Of a stretch of 14,889 nt of DNA, positions 5,936 to 13,313 are shown piece after piece. The stretch spans positions 1 to 14,889 of the forward strand of contig DKUL01000028.1 in the NCBI GenBank assembly GCA_002490665.1, in the 5' to 3' direction. Position 1 is the first letter of the stretch, and the number at the start of each line of letters is the position of its first letter. Made by a program: the position numbers and the translations under genes. Below the pieces are notes generated by a model. It did not search any database. It saw only the letters and a list, made by a program, of their open reading frames with translations, and was not told the DNA's origin. The stretch comes from Lachnospiraceae bacterium UBA7205 (GTDB lineage Bacteria > Bacillota > Clostridia > Lachnospirales > Lachnospiraceae).

Positions 5936-8900
5936 ATGAGAAGCACATTTACCAAGATAACTGCACTTATATTGTCAGCGGCGCTTATGTTCAGTGCAAA
6001 TGATGTAATTAGTTTTGCAAAGGGCGGGCAGAATCTGAGAGAGATAGTCGTGGCGGACGAAAATGATGGGGAAAATCAGGGTGGCTCCGGCAGTGGTGAA
6101 GCGATAGAGAAGCCAGATGAATCGCAGCCAACATCATCGGATCCGGATGAATCGCAGTCAACATCATCGAAGCCAGATGAATCGCAGTCGTCATCATCGG
6201 ATCCGGATGAATCGGATCCGCCTTCAACAAATCCACCTTCAACAGATCCGGATGAATCGGATCCGCCTTCAACAGAACTGCAAAAGTTTGAGATTACAAA
6301 TATAAAGCTTGTAGATACGGCTAACAAAGAAGAGATACAAAAGAATGACGATAACAAATACTATACATCAAAAAGTGCGTTAACGGCCGAAATTGCTATA
6401 GTAAACGATACAGACAAGAAAATCAGCCTGAAAGTAGATGAAACAAAGTGTGACGATTATGATGGTAAAAGCGGAATATATAACTATGCTATAGTATTAT
6501 CTGATGAGAAGGAAAAAGAGATTACTTTTCAATTGATAAATGATGAGGGTGTTACAAATCAGGAATGTATAACGATTGTCTATGATGCAACAAGTCCTGA
6601 GATGCAGATTCAGCATATGGCTGGAGACGATAACCGTTTACTTCATGCAGAGCCCGCAGATGCAGATTCACAATATAAATTGTACACAAATAGCAGGGAA
6701 TTCCGTGTAGAGCTGGAAGCAAGCGACAGTAATTCGGGAATTGCGGCAGTACAGGTTAAAGTTGGAGACAATGATGTCGAACTGCAAGAGCAGGAAAATA
6801 AATATAGCTATGAATTTACCGATATTGGGGATAACCAGGTAATAACATATGCTGCCACGGATAAAACTGGAAATTGTAAAGAGGTTGTGTACAAGGTATA
6901 TTTTGATGACGAGGCTCCTGAGATGCAGATTCAGCATAAGGCTGGAAACGATGACCATATACTTCATGTAGAGCCCGCAGATGCAGATTCACAATATAAA
7001 TTATACACAAATAGCAGAGAATTCCATGTAGAGCTGGAAGCAAGCGACAGTAATCCGGGAATTGCGGCAGTACAGGCTAAAATTGATGACAATGATGTCG
7101 AACTGAAAAAACAGGAAAATAAATATAGCTATGAATTTACCAATGTTGAGGATAAACAGGTAATAACATATACTGTGACGGATAAAGCTGGAAATTGTAA
7201 AAAAGCTGTGTATGAGGTATGTTTTAATGATGAGGCTCCTGATATGGAGATTCAGCATGTGATTGAAGGCGAAAATAGACGGACACTTTTTGAAGAATCC
7301 ATCGGTGATGGAGAAAAAATGTTATATACGAACAAGACTGATTTCATGGTGGAACTAAAAGTGACAGATGATGCTTCAAGGGTTGAAGAAGTACATGCTA
7401 TTGTTGGAACGGATAAAAAGGATCTGCAAAAGAAGGATGGGGCAGTAGACGAATATTTTTATAACTTGGCAGATGTTGAAGACGGTCAGGCAATAAAGTA
7501 TATTGTCACGGATAAAGCTGGAAATCGTAAGGAATCGTCCGTGTATAAGGTGTGTGTGGATGATGAAAAACCTGAGTGGAGGATGGACGGTGATGCAATC
7601 GAATTGAAAGACAATAAAACAATTTCTGTCCAGGCTCAGGATGATAAGTCGGGAATAAATCGGATTTATATTGAGGAGGGAGACACTGATTTTTCAGCTG
7701 GGAATAAAGAAAATGAGTATACATTTGCTTTAGATGATAAGATCATTCAAGAAATAAAGAATGAAAACATCGAAATCCTGAAGCGCAAAATTGTTTTGGA
7801 AGATAAGGCGGGAAATAAAGAAGAAAAAGAGTTTAATTTACTGTTTGATTTTACGGCTCCAGAAATGCGTATTGTGGTCAGTAAAGATGGGGATGGAAAG
7901 GTATTTAGCGAAGGACCTGAATCAGACAAGGTATATTATACAACAACAAACTGTACATTAAAAATAGAGGTTGAAGACAAGGAAAAAAGTGGATACAGCT
8001 CTGGGGCACAAACTTTTGAAATACAGAATGTTACAGATGGCGGCAATGGGACGAAATACACTTGTAAAGAAGGTATTAATAAATATGAAATATCATGTCA
8101 ATTTAAAGATAAAGAGGAAATAGAAAAAAAATATGAGTTTACTGTGAAAGACAAAATGTCCAACATATATTCCTGCAAGGTTGAAATAATATATGATCCC
8201 CAAGAACCACAAATTAGGATAGACGGTCTGAAAGAATTGAAAGATGCCAGCTATTACAATCAATCAGATGTTTCTGTCCAAATAATAGAAAAAAATTTTA
8301 TAAAAGACACAGAAGGAAAATTTGATAAAAATGAATTAAAATTAGAAATTGTTGATTTGGGTAATAACCAAAAATACCCTGTAACTGGTAGCTGGGATCA
8401 AAAAGGAAAGGAAACGAATGTATGTACAATTAATTTTGAGGATGGTGTTTATAAACTAAACGCAAGGTGTAAAGATAAGCTGGGAAATGAAAAAGACTTT
8501 AGCATTGATAAGCTGATTATTGACACAAAAAAACCAGAAGTAAGTATAGAATATGGTTTGGATGAAGAAAAGGGAAAAACGCATTATAATAAATCAGCAA
8601 CCATACAAGTGACAGACAAGAATTTTGATGATACCTGTAATTGGGAGGTTGTGGAACTTGGGACTGAAAAAATATATAACGACCTCAAGTGGGAAAAAGG
8701 CGAGAAATTAGATACGTATTTCAGTACCATTGAGTACGAAGATGAGGGTACATATCAATTTAAGTTTAGCTGCAGCGACAAAGCAGGCAATAAGAATGGT
8801 GAAAGTGTTGTTAGCGACCAAATTATCATTGACCATACAGCTCCACAAATTACAGTGTCCCTTGATGATAAAAAGCCAGTTAGCGGGAATGTTTATAAAG

Positions 8901-11551
8901 TGGAAAGAGTAGCAACTGTTACGATAGAGGAACAAAATTTTGAGGATCAAAACGTTGAAATTGTATGGACTGGTGCAGCTCAAAAAAATGATCTACCTAA
9001 ATTAAGTAAGTGGGAGTCTGCGGGTATTATCCGTACTGCGACTATTTCTTTCAAGAATGATGGAAAATATGAATTCAAAATAAAATGTACTGATAATGCA
9101 GGAAATGAGAGAGAGTCCCAGAAGATTGAGGAATTCATCATTGATAGGGAGGCGCCTGTTATAAAGGTTGAGTATCCATCAGGTTATAATGCACAGGCAG
9201 AAAACCAATTTTCCAAAGAACCCATTAACATAAAGGTCACGGTGGTGGATGATAATTTTGATGAAATCTCAGGGTTGCAGATAATCAAGCAAGGTGCTTC
9301 TATAGAACCCAAAACAGACAGGAAAAGCCCGGATGGTAATGCGTTTGTTTATGATGTTTCCATGCAGGATGACGGTGAATACAGGTTTGGCATATCGGCT
9401 AAGGATAAAGCAGGAAATGAAACAACGCAAGAGTGTGTCAATGGCACTACTATTGACCAAACAGACCCCGAAGTAGAAGTGACTTTCACGGATGCAGGGG
9501 CAAAAAATGAAAAATATTACAAGAAAAGGACAGCGACAATCAAGATAATTGAGAGGAACTTTGATGAGAATAAGGTTGTATTGGAGCCTGTTGGCGCGTC
9601 AGCTGCCCTTCCGGCAATAAGCGGATGGAGTGGTAGCGGGGGAGATGTTCATACAGCGACACTTGAATTTGATAAAGATGGGGTTTATGGTTTTAAAGTG
9701 AAGTGTACAGATTCTGCTGGACGTAATGGAGAAAATAATCCGTTTAATGAATTCATAATTGACCAGACAGAACCCACAGTAAAGATCGAATATGACAAGG
9801 ATTCCCCCGTAAATGAAAAGTACCATAACGCGTTCAGGACGGCAAAGGTCATTGTGACCGACGAGAATTTTGACGAGAAGTGCACGATGAAATTTGACAT
9901 CACGTCCGACGGCGATAAACCCCAGATTGGCAAGTGGACAAAATCAGGCGCTTCAGGCAGCAGCCAGTATATCTGTGAGGTGTTCTTTGACAAGGATGGG
10001 GAGTACAGCTTCAAATTTTCATGCGAGGACCTGGCAGGCAACAAGTCAAATGTCGAAAATGGCGGCAGTTTTGTGATAGATACGACAAAGCCTGAGATTT
10101 CGGTAACCTACGACAACAACAATGCGAAGAACGGCAAATACTACAATAATTCACGGACGGCAACCATCACGATTAAGGATAAGGCTTTTGCGGATAACCT
10201 TGTCAGCGTGGAATCGCTGAATCCGTCAGGCGGGAACGGGCTTCCGTCAATTAGCGGATGGACGGCTTCCGGTGATACGCACACTGCAAAAATCAGTTTC
10301 ATGGAGGATGGAAGCTACGGCTTCCGGGTAAAATGTACTGACTTGGCGGACAATGCGGCAAAGGACTATCTTGGCGAAGTCTTTATCATAGACCGGTCGG
10401 CGCCGGAAGTCGTGTTTGGCGGGGTGCGGAAGAACTCGGCAAACAATGGCGTGGCAGCGCCGACGCTGAAATGCACGGACACATATCTGGACGAGGCAGG
10501 CACGCAGATTATCCTTACAGGCACCAACCATGGACAGCTGTCAGGGATTGCGCAGAAGAGCACGATAAAGGACGGAATCCAGATGGTTTATCCGGACTTT
10601 GAGCACACGCAGGATATGGACGACTTCTATACCCTGACGGTCAAGGCGGTGGATCTGGCAGGAAACGAGACGGAGGACGAGCTGAATTTTTCCATAAACA
10701 GATTTGGCTCAACATACAGGATTAGCACGGATACACAGAAGCTGGTGAGCGGCTATTATATTGGGAAAGCGCCGACGATCACTGTCACGGAAATCAACAT
10801 AGACGAGCTGGAATACGGCGAGGTGACGATAAGCAAGGACGGACAGACCGTCACGCTGAAACAGGGAAGCGACTATGCAGTGGCAAAGGAAGGTGAGGAA
10901 GAGAACTGGAAGTCATACACGTATAGCATAAAGCCGGGCAATTTTGCAAAGGACGGTGTCTATTCGGTGGGCTTTTACTCAAAGGACAAGGCATCGAATA
11001 CTTCCGATAACCGCATTAAGGGCAAGGAAATCGAGTTTGCCCTCGACACGACAGCCCCGAGTATCGTGGCGGACGGAATCGAATCCGGCATGACATACAA
11101 TGAAAAGAGCAGGGAGGTAACCGTGGACGTAAAGGATAATATGTTCCTCACACGACTCACTGTGACAGACAATGATGAGATGCTGGTTGATATGTCTGAG
11201 AAGGAACTGGCTGAAAACGGCGGCATCGTGACGTTTACCCTTGGTGAAGCGGACGGGCTTCGTGACGTTGTCATAACTGCCATGGATAAGGTAAATAATG
11301 TGCAGAAACTGGAATTCCTTGATGTGCTGATTACATCAAAAAAGGAAGTCATCACGACAATAGAAAACGAAAAAGCAGTAGCGGACACAGAGGAAAACAT
11401 CGTGAAGCCAGTTGCCGGGGCGGGAATTGTCCTGCCGTCCTATGATGAGGATGACAGCCTGCTGTACATGGTGATTGAAGTAATGTCGGCAGCAGTGTTG
11501 ATAACGGCAGTTGTCACATTTTACAGGAAAAAAAGAAAGATAAGGAAGTAA
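5936..11551 (+). CDS. Giant Ig-like repeat surface protein with C-terminal anchor
   Basis: An 1871-residue exported protein. ATG 5936 follows AAGGAGAG by five bases and opens a signal peptide (MRSTFTKITALILSAALMFS); the in-frame GTG at 5906 has no such site. A Glu/Asp/Ser/Pro linker with 10-residue repeats covers about residues 59-113. Then follow about 16 modules of 100-115 residues, each ending in a pattern like D-K-A-G-N ... D-x-x-A/K-P-E-hydrophobic-x-hydrophobic, typical of bacterial Ig-like surface-protein modules. Modules 2 and 3 are nearly identical. The C-terminus has LPSYDEDDS (1833-1841), a hydrophobic segment (about 1842-1863) and a basic tail RKKRKIRK: the outline of a sortase signal, but without the T and G of LPXTG. 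An adhesin or cell-surface stalk role is inferred. From about 9800 the codon use becomes visibly more GC-rich than before. The gene has its own promoter and terminator. Confidence 0.88.
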   Translation: MRSTFTKITALILSAALMFSANDVISFAKGGQNLREIVVADENDGENQGGSGSGEAIEKPDESQPTSSDPDESQSTSSKPDESQSSSSDPDESDPPSTNPPSTDPDESDPPSTELQKFEITNIKLVDTANKEEIQKNDDNKYYTSKSALTAEIAIVNDTDKKISLKVDETKCDDYDGKSGIYNYAIVLSDEKEKEITFQLINDEGVTNQECITIVYDATSPEMQIQHMAGDDNRLLHAEPADADSQYKLYTNSREFRVELEASDSNSGIAAVQVKVGDNDVELQEQENKYSYEFTDIGDNQVITYAATDKTGNCKEVVYKVYFDDEAPEMQIQHKAGNDDHILHVEPADADSQYKLYTNSREFHVELEASDSNPGIAAVQAKIDDNDVELKKQENKYSYEFTNVEDKQVITYTVTDKAGNCKKAVYEVCFNDEAPDMEIQHVIEGENRRTLFEESIGDGEKMLYTNKTDFMVELKVTDDASRVEEVHAIVGTDKKDLQKKDGAVDEYFYNLADVEDGQAIKYIVTDKAGNRKESSVYKVCVDDEKPEWRMDGDAIELKDNKTISVQAQDDKSGINRIYIEEGDTDFSAGNKENEYTFALDDKIIQEIKNENIEILKRKIVLEDKAGNKEEKEFNLLFDFTAPEMRIVVSKDGDGKVFSEGPESDKVYYTTTNCTLKIEVEDKEKSGYSSGAQTFEIQNVTDGGNGTKYTCKEGINKYEISCQFKDKEEIEKKYEFTVKDKMSNIYSCKVEIIYDPQEPQIRIDGLKELKDASYYNQSDVSVQIIEKNFIKDTEGKFDKNELKLEIVDLGNNQKYPVTGSWDQKGKETNVCTINFEDGVYKLNARCKDKLGNEKDFSIDKLIIDTKKPEVSIEYGLDEEKGKTHYNKSATIQVTDKNFDDTCNWEVVELGTEKIYNDLKWEKGEKLDTYFSTIEYEDEGTYQFKFSCSDKAGNKNGESVVSDQIIIDHTAPQITVSLDDKKPVSGNVYKVERVATVTIEEQNFEDQNVEIVWTGAAQKNDLPKLSKWESAGIIRTATISFKNDGKYEFKIKCTDNAGNERESQKIEEFIIDREAPVIKVEYPSGYNAQAENQFSKEPINIKVTVVDDNFDEISGLQIIKQGASIEPKTDRKSPDGNAFVYDVSMQDDGEYRFGISAKDKAGNETTQECVNGTTIDQTDPEVEVTFTDAGAKNEKYYKKRTATIKIIERNFDENKVVLEPVGASAALPAISGWSGSGGDVHTATLEFDKDGVYGFKVKCTDSAGRNGENNPFNEFIIDQTEPTVKIEYDKDSPVNEKYHNAFRTAKVIVTDENFDEKCTMKFDITSDGDKPQIGKWTKSGASGSSQYICEVFFDKDGEYSFKFSCEDLAGNKSNVENGGSFVIDTTKPEISVTYDNNNAKNGKYYNNSRTATITIKDKAFADNLVSVESLNPSGGNGLPSISGWTASGDTHTAKISFMEDGSYGFRVKCTDLADNAAKDYLGEVFIIDRSAPEVVFGGVRKNSANNGVAAPTLKCTDTYLDEAGTQIILTGTNHGQLSGIAQKSTIKDGIQMVYPDFEHTQDMDDFYTLTVKAVDLAGNETEDELNFSINRFGSTYRISTDTQKLVSGYYIGKAPTITVTEINIDELEYGEVTISKDGQTVTLKQGSDYAVAKEGEEENWKSYTYSIKPGNFAKDGVYSVGFYSKDKASNTSDNRIKGKEIEFALDTTAPSIVADGIESGMTYNEKSREVTVDVKDNMFLTRLTVTDNDEMLVDMSEKELAENGGIVTFTLGEADGLRDVVITAMDKVNNVQKLEFLDVLITSKKEVITTIENEKAVADTEENIVKPVAGAGIVLPSYDEDDSLLYMVIEVMSAAVLITAVVTFYRKKRKIRK
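6110..6274 (+). repeat. In-gene 30-bp tandem repeats coding a Ser/Asp/Pro linker
   Basis: Three consecutive 30-base units (6110-6139, 6140-6169, 6170-6199) share GATGAATCGCAG and CATCATCG and encode K/D-P-D-E-S-Q-x-x-S-S. They are followed by two identical 30-base stretches starting GATCCGGATGAATCGG at 6200-6229 and 6245-6274. All units are multiples of three, so gain or loss of a unit keeps the frame and only changes linker length. Confidence 0.85.
6599..7240 (+). repeat. Tandem 321-bp duplication of one Ig-like module
   Basis: Two adjacent 321-base units (6599-6919 and 6920-7240) both open with GAGATGCAGATTCAGCAT, share GAGCCCGCAGATGCAGATTC, and differ by scattered substitutions only. Each encodes one 107-residue Ig-like module. 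The following module, from 7241, keeps the same opening (M-E-I-Q-H) but has diverged much more. The near-identity points to a recent duplication or gene conversion. Confidence 0.9.
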
Positions 11552-11555
11552 CCGG

Positions 11556-11595
11556 AAAAAGGGAAGATGCTGCCAGCATGCATCTTCCCTTTTTA
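11556..11595 (+). terminator. Strong terminator between Ig-repeat gene and spike operon
   Basis: AAAAAGGGAAGATGC (11556-11570) and GCATCTTCCCTTTTT (11580-11594) form a perfect 15-bp stem around a 9-base loop, ending in a T run. The A-run/T-run symmetry means it could also act in the reverse direction. It begins four bases after the Ig-repeat stop and lies 42 bases before the next start codon. Confidence 0.93.
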
Positions 11596-11636
11596 GGGAT
11601 ATTGGGCTTTTTGAAATGTCGGACAGGAGGATTGTG

Positions 11637-12197
11637 ATGGAACAGACTGGGCTGGAACGGATTGATGCCATGAAAGCATATCTACAGGAAGCATCAGAGG
11701 GCATGACATTGGATCAATTTGTGGAAAGGCGCCTCGGGACAATATGGATGGAATTTGCGAAAGCGGTGGAAGAGCCGGTTAAGAAGCTGGCAGGGCAGAA
11801 AACAGATGGGGCGGTTGTGATATCTTATCTGCGAGGAAGCATTGTGACGGGCAGCCATGTATTTTATATCGCGTATTACAATGGGGAGCCTTTTGTGGAA
11901 GAGGAGCCGGAGGGCGTATATCTTGACTTATGTCATATATTTGGAAGCGCTGAGGCGGACTGCATGGAAATCAACCGCATTCTGGGTAGGAAATTTGTGC
12001 GGGTTCTGGATTCGGAGAAGGAGGAGATACGCAGATGGTATCTGCATCTGCTTTATGAGCAGCTGGGCGCTTTTATAAAACCGCAGGAAAAAGAAAGTGA
12101 TGCGGCAGACAGAGTTCCGGTTTTGTATGGCGGATATATGGATAAGCTGCATTCGATAGGGGATGTGGGCAGCAATGGAGAGGGTGGTTTGACATGA
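11637..12197 (+). CDS. Unrecognised 186-residue protein, first gene of spike operon
   Basis: I do not recognise the family. The protein is soluble and acidic, with no signal peptide or membrane segment. Residues 1-50 look helical (E-R-I-D-A-M-K-A-Y-L-Q-E). The middle is strand-rich (V-V-I-S-Y-L-R-G-S-I-V-T-G-S-H-V-F-Y-I-A-Y-Y), followed by Y-L-D-L-C-H-I-F-G and a helical end (R-R-W-Y-L-H-L-L-Y-E-Q-L-G-A-F). AGGAGG at 11625-11630, six bases ahead of ATG 11637, decides the start over ATG 11616. Its stop overlaps the next start (ATGA), which implies translational coupling with the operon. The position at the head of a VgrG-like operon suggests a structural accessory, chaperone or immunity-type role, but nothing in the sequence proves one. 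Confidence 0.75.
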   Translation: MEQTGLERIDAMKAYLQEASEGMTLDQFVERRLGTIWMEFAKAVEEPVKKLAGQKTDGAVVISYLRGSIVTGSHVFYIAYYNGEPFVEEEPEGVYLDLCHIFGSAEADCMEINRILGRKFVRVLDSEKEEIRRWYLHLLYEQLGAFIKPQEKESDAADRVPVLYGGYMDKLHSIGDVGSNGEGGLT

Positions 12198-12691
12198 AAT
12201 ACTATCAGATTGTGGTCGATGCGCATTATATCCCGCCTGTGCCGGTCGGATGGTATGGGAAAATAGACCAGAAAACGGTTGCGGAAAAGAAGTCCTACGA
12301 AATGCCGTTACATCTGCTTTTTGAGACGGGAAGCCATATGCAGATGGTGTTTACGGATGTGATTGTGTTTCCCTGTCTGATGGTCAGTGGGACAGTGCGG
12401 GACGTGGTTATGCGGTATATGCCGCGGACAGGATTTACAAGGGTCATCCTTTTTGACAAGGCAAGAGGGTGCAGCAAGGCGTATTATATGCCGCATTTAA
12501 GGTCAGCGGGGCACATTAAAAAAGACATCAATGGCAGTATTGCGGTGGAAAAGGAGCTGCTGGGAGATAAGGCAGTCGTCAAAATGGACGGCATTGATAA
12601 GACATATATCATCATGCGCATGGATATAGTGGAAAGTATCCTGCGCAGGGGTACAGTGGGAGTCGGATTGAAAGAAATCACTATCGTGTGA
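12194..12691 (+). CDS. Imm11/DUF1629-like protein in the spike operon
   Basis: A 165-residue soluble protein starting at ATG 12194, within the stop of the previous gene. The N-terminus M-K-Y-Y-Q-I, the central D-V-I-V-F-P-C-L-M-V-S-G-T-V-R-D-V-V (about 55-72), A-Y-Y-M-P-H-L and the end E-S-I-L-R-R-G-T-V-G-V-G-L-K-E-I (147-162) follow the general layout of the Imm11/DUF1629 family: 'y-Y-l-P-l', then a helix ending in 'G-x-x-G-v-x-f-x-e'. Known members accompany polymorphic toxins. Here it sits between an unknown gene and a DcrB-like gene rather than next to a visible toxin, so immunity is only one possibility; it may be a spike-complex accessory. The family match is from memory of the pattern and should be treated as tentative. 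Confidence 0.45.
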   Translation: MKYYQIVVDAHYIPPVPVGWYGKIDQKTVAEKKSYEMPLHLLFETGSHMQMVFTDVIVFPCLMVSGTVRDVVMRYMPRTGFTRVILFDKARGCSKAYYMPHLRSAGHIKKDINGSIAVEKELLGDKAVVKMDGIDKTYIIMRMDIVESILRRGTVGVGLKEITIV

Positions 12692-12704
12692 AAGGGGAGA
12701 AAAA

Positions 12705-13313
12705 ATGGATTATAAGGATGAGGAAATTTTGGATAGGCGGGAAGCGCTGAAGGCGGAGCAGTATCATTCGCTCGAGACAGGCGTTTACATGGACGGCGCA
12801 GTTGTGCAATTTCAAAATGTGGAGGTTCTTGACGAGTTCCGAATATTTCTGCCAGAGACAATGAAGCAGATGCCCAGGCAGTTTGCCATGGTAAAGTATC
12901 CGTCGGAATTCAGACCCCAAATGATTATCACAACGCTGGATTTGAGCGTGAATATGGGCTTTTCCGTATTTCCAAACGGAGTGCCGTGCGATGACCTGCC
13001 GCAGATGGCACAGCGCATGCGTGCGGCAGTGCACCGCGCCAGTCCGGACTGCCAGATGTTTGCCTGTGAGGTGCTGGGAAAGATACCGGGAAGCTGGTTT
13101 GCGTTCCGCAGCCATGCCATGGACACGGACGTCTACAACATGCTGCTTGCGGCAGCTGTCAATGGGAAACTGGTGCAGGGAAGCTTTAACTGTTACTACA
13201 AGGATTACCCCAAATGGAAAGAATACGTGCTGATGATGTGGGAGACAATCAGTCCGTTAACGGAGGAGGAGAAAAAGAATGCGCGCAGTAAAAATAATAG
13301 TGGAACCGTTTGA
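12705..13313 (+). CDS. DcrB/DUF1795-like protein, possible spike-effector chaperone
   Basis: A 202-residue soluble protein without signal peptide, preceded by AAAGGGGAG. After an N-terminal polar extension, residues 35-60 (V-Q-F-Q-N-V-E-V-L-D-E-F-R-I-F-L-P), the middle part, and especially residues 129-185 (G-S-W-F-A-F-R-S ... D-V-Y-N-M-L ... N-G-K-L-V-Q-G-S-F-N-C ... W-K-E-Y-V-L-M-M-W-E-T-I) have the strand-helix order and the late 'G-x-F-x-C/x-x-x-x-x-W' pattern of DcrB/PsbP-like (DUF1795) proteins. Cytosolic members of that fold, the Eag chaperones, bind the N-terminal transmembrane helices of type VI effectors and are encoded next to vgrG; that gene order is seen here. The last 35 bases overlap the spike gene. 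The role as chaperone is inferred. Confidence 0.55.
   Translation: MDYKDEEILDRREALKAEQYHSLETGVYMDGAVVQFQNVEVLDEFRIFLPETMKQMPRQFAMVKYPSEFRPQMIITTLDLSVNMGFSVFPNGVPCDDLPQMAQRMRAAVHRASPDCQMFACEVLGKIPGSWFAFRSHAMDTDVYNMLLAAAVNGKLVQGSFNCYYKDYPKWKEYVLMMWETISPLTEEEKKNARSKNNSGTV

Noticed and set aside
6009..6357. Open frames on both other strands across the Ser/Asp/Pro linker
   Set aside because: They are by-products of the 30-bp repeats: repetitive low-complexity peptides without ribosome binding sites, inside a clear gene.
11617..11623. TGTCGGA as a 0A box before the spike operon
   Set aside because: It differs from the TGTCGAA consensus at one key base, is single, and sits downstream of any likely promoter.
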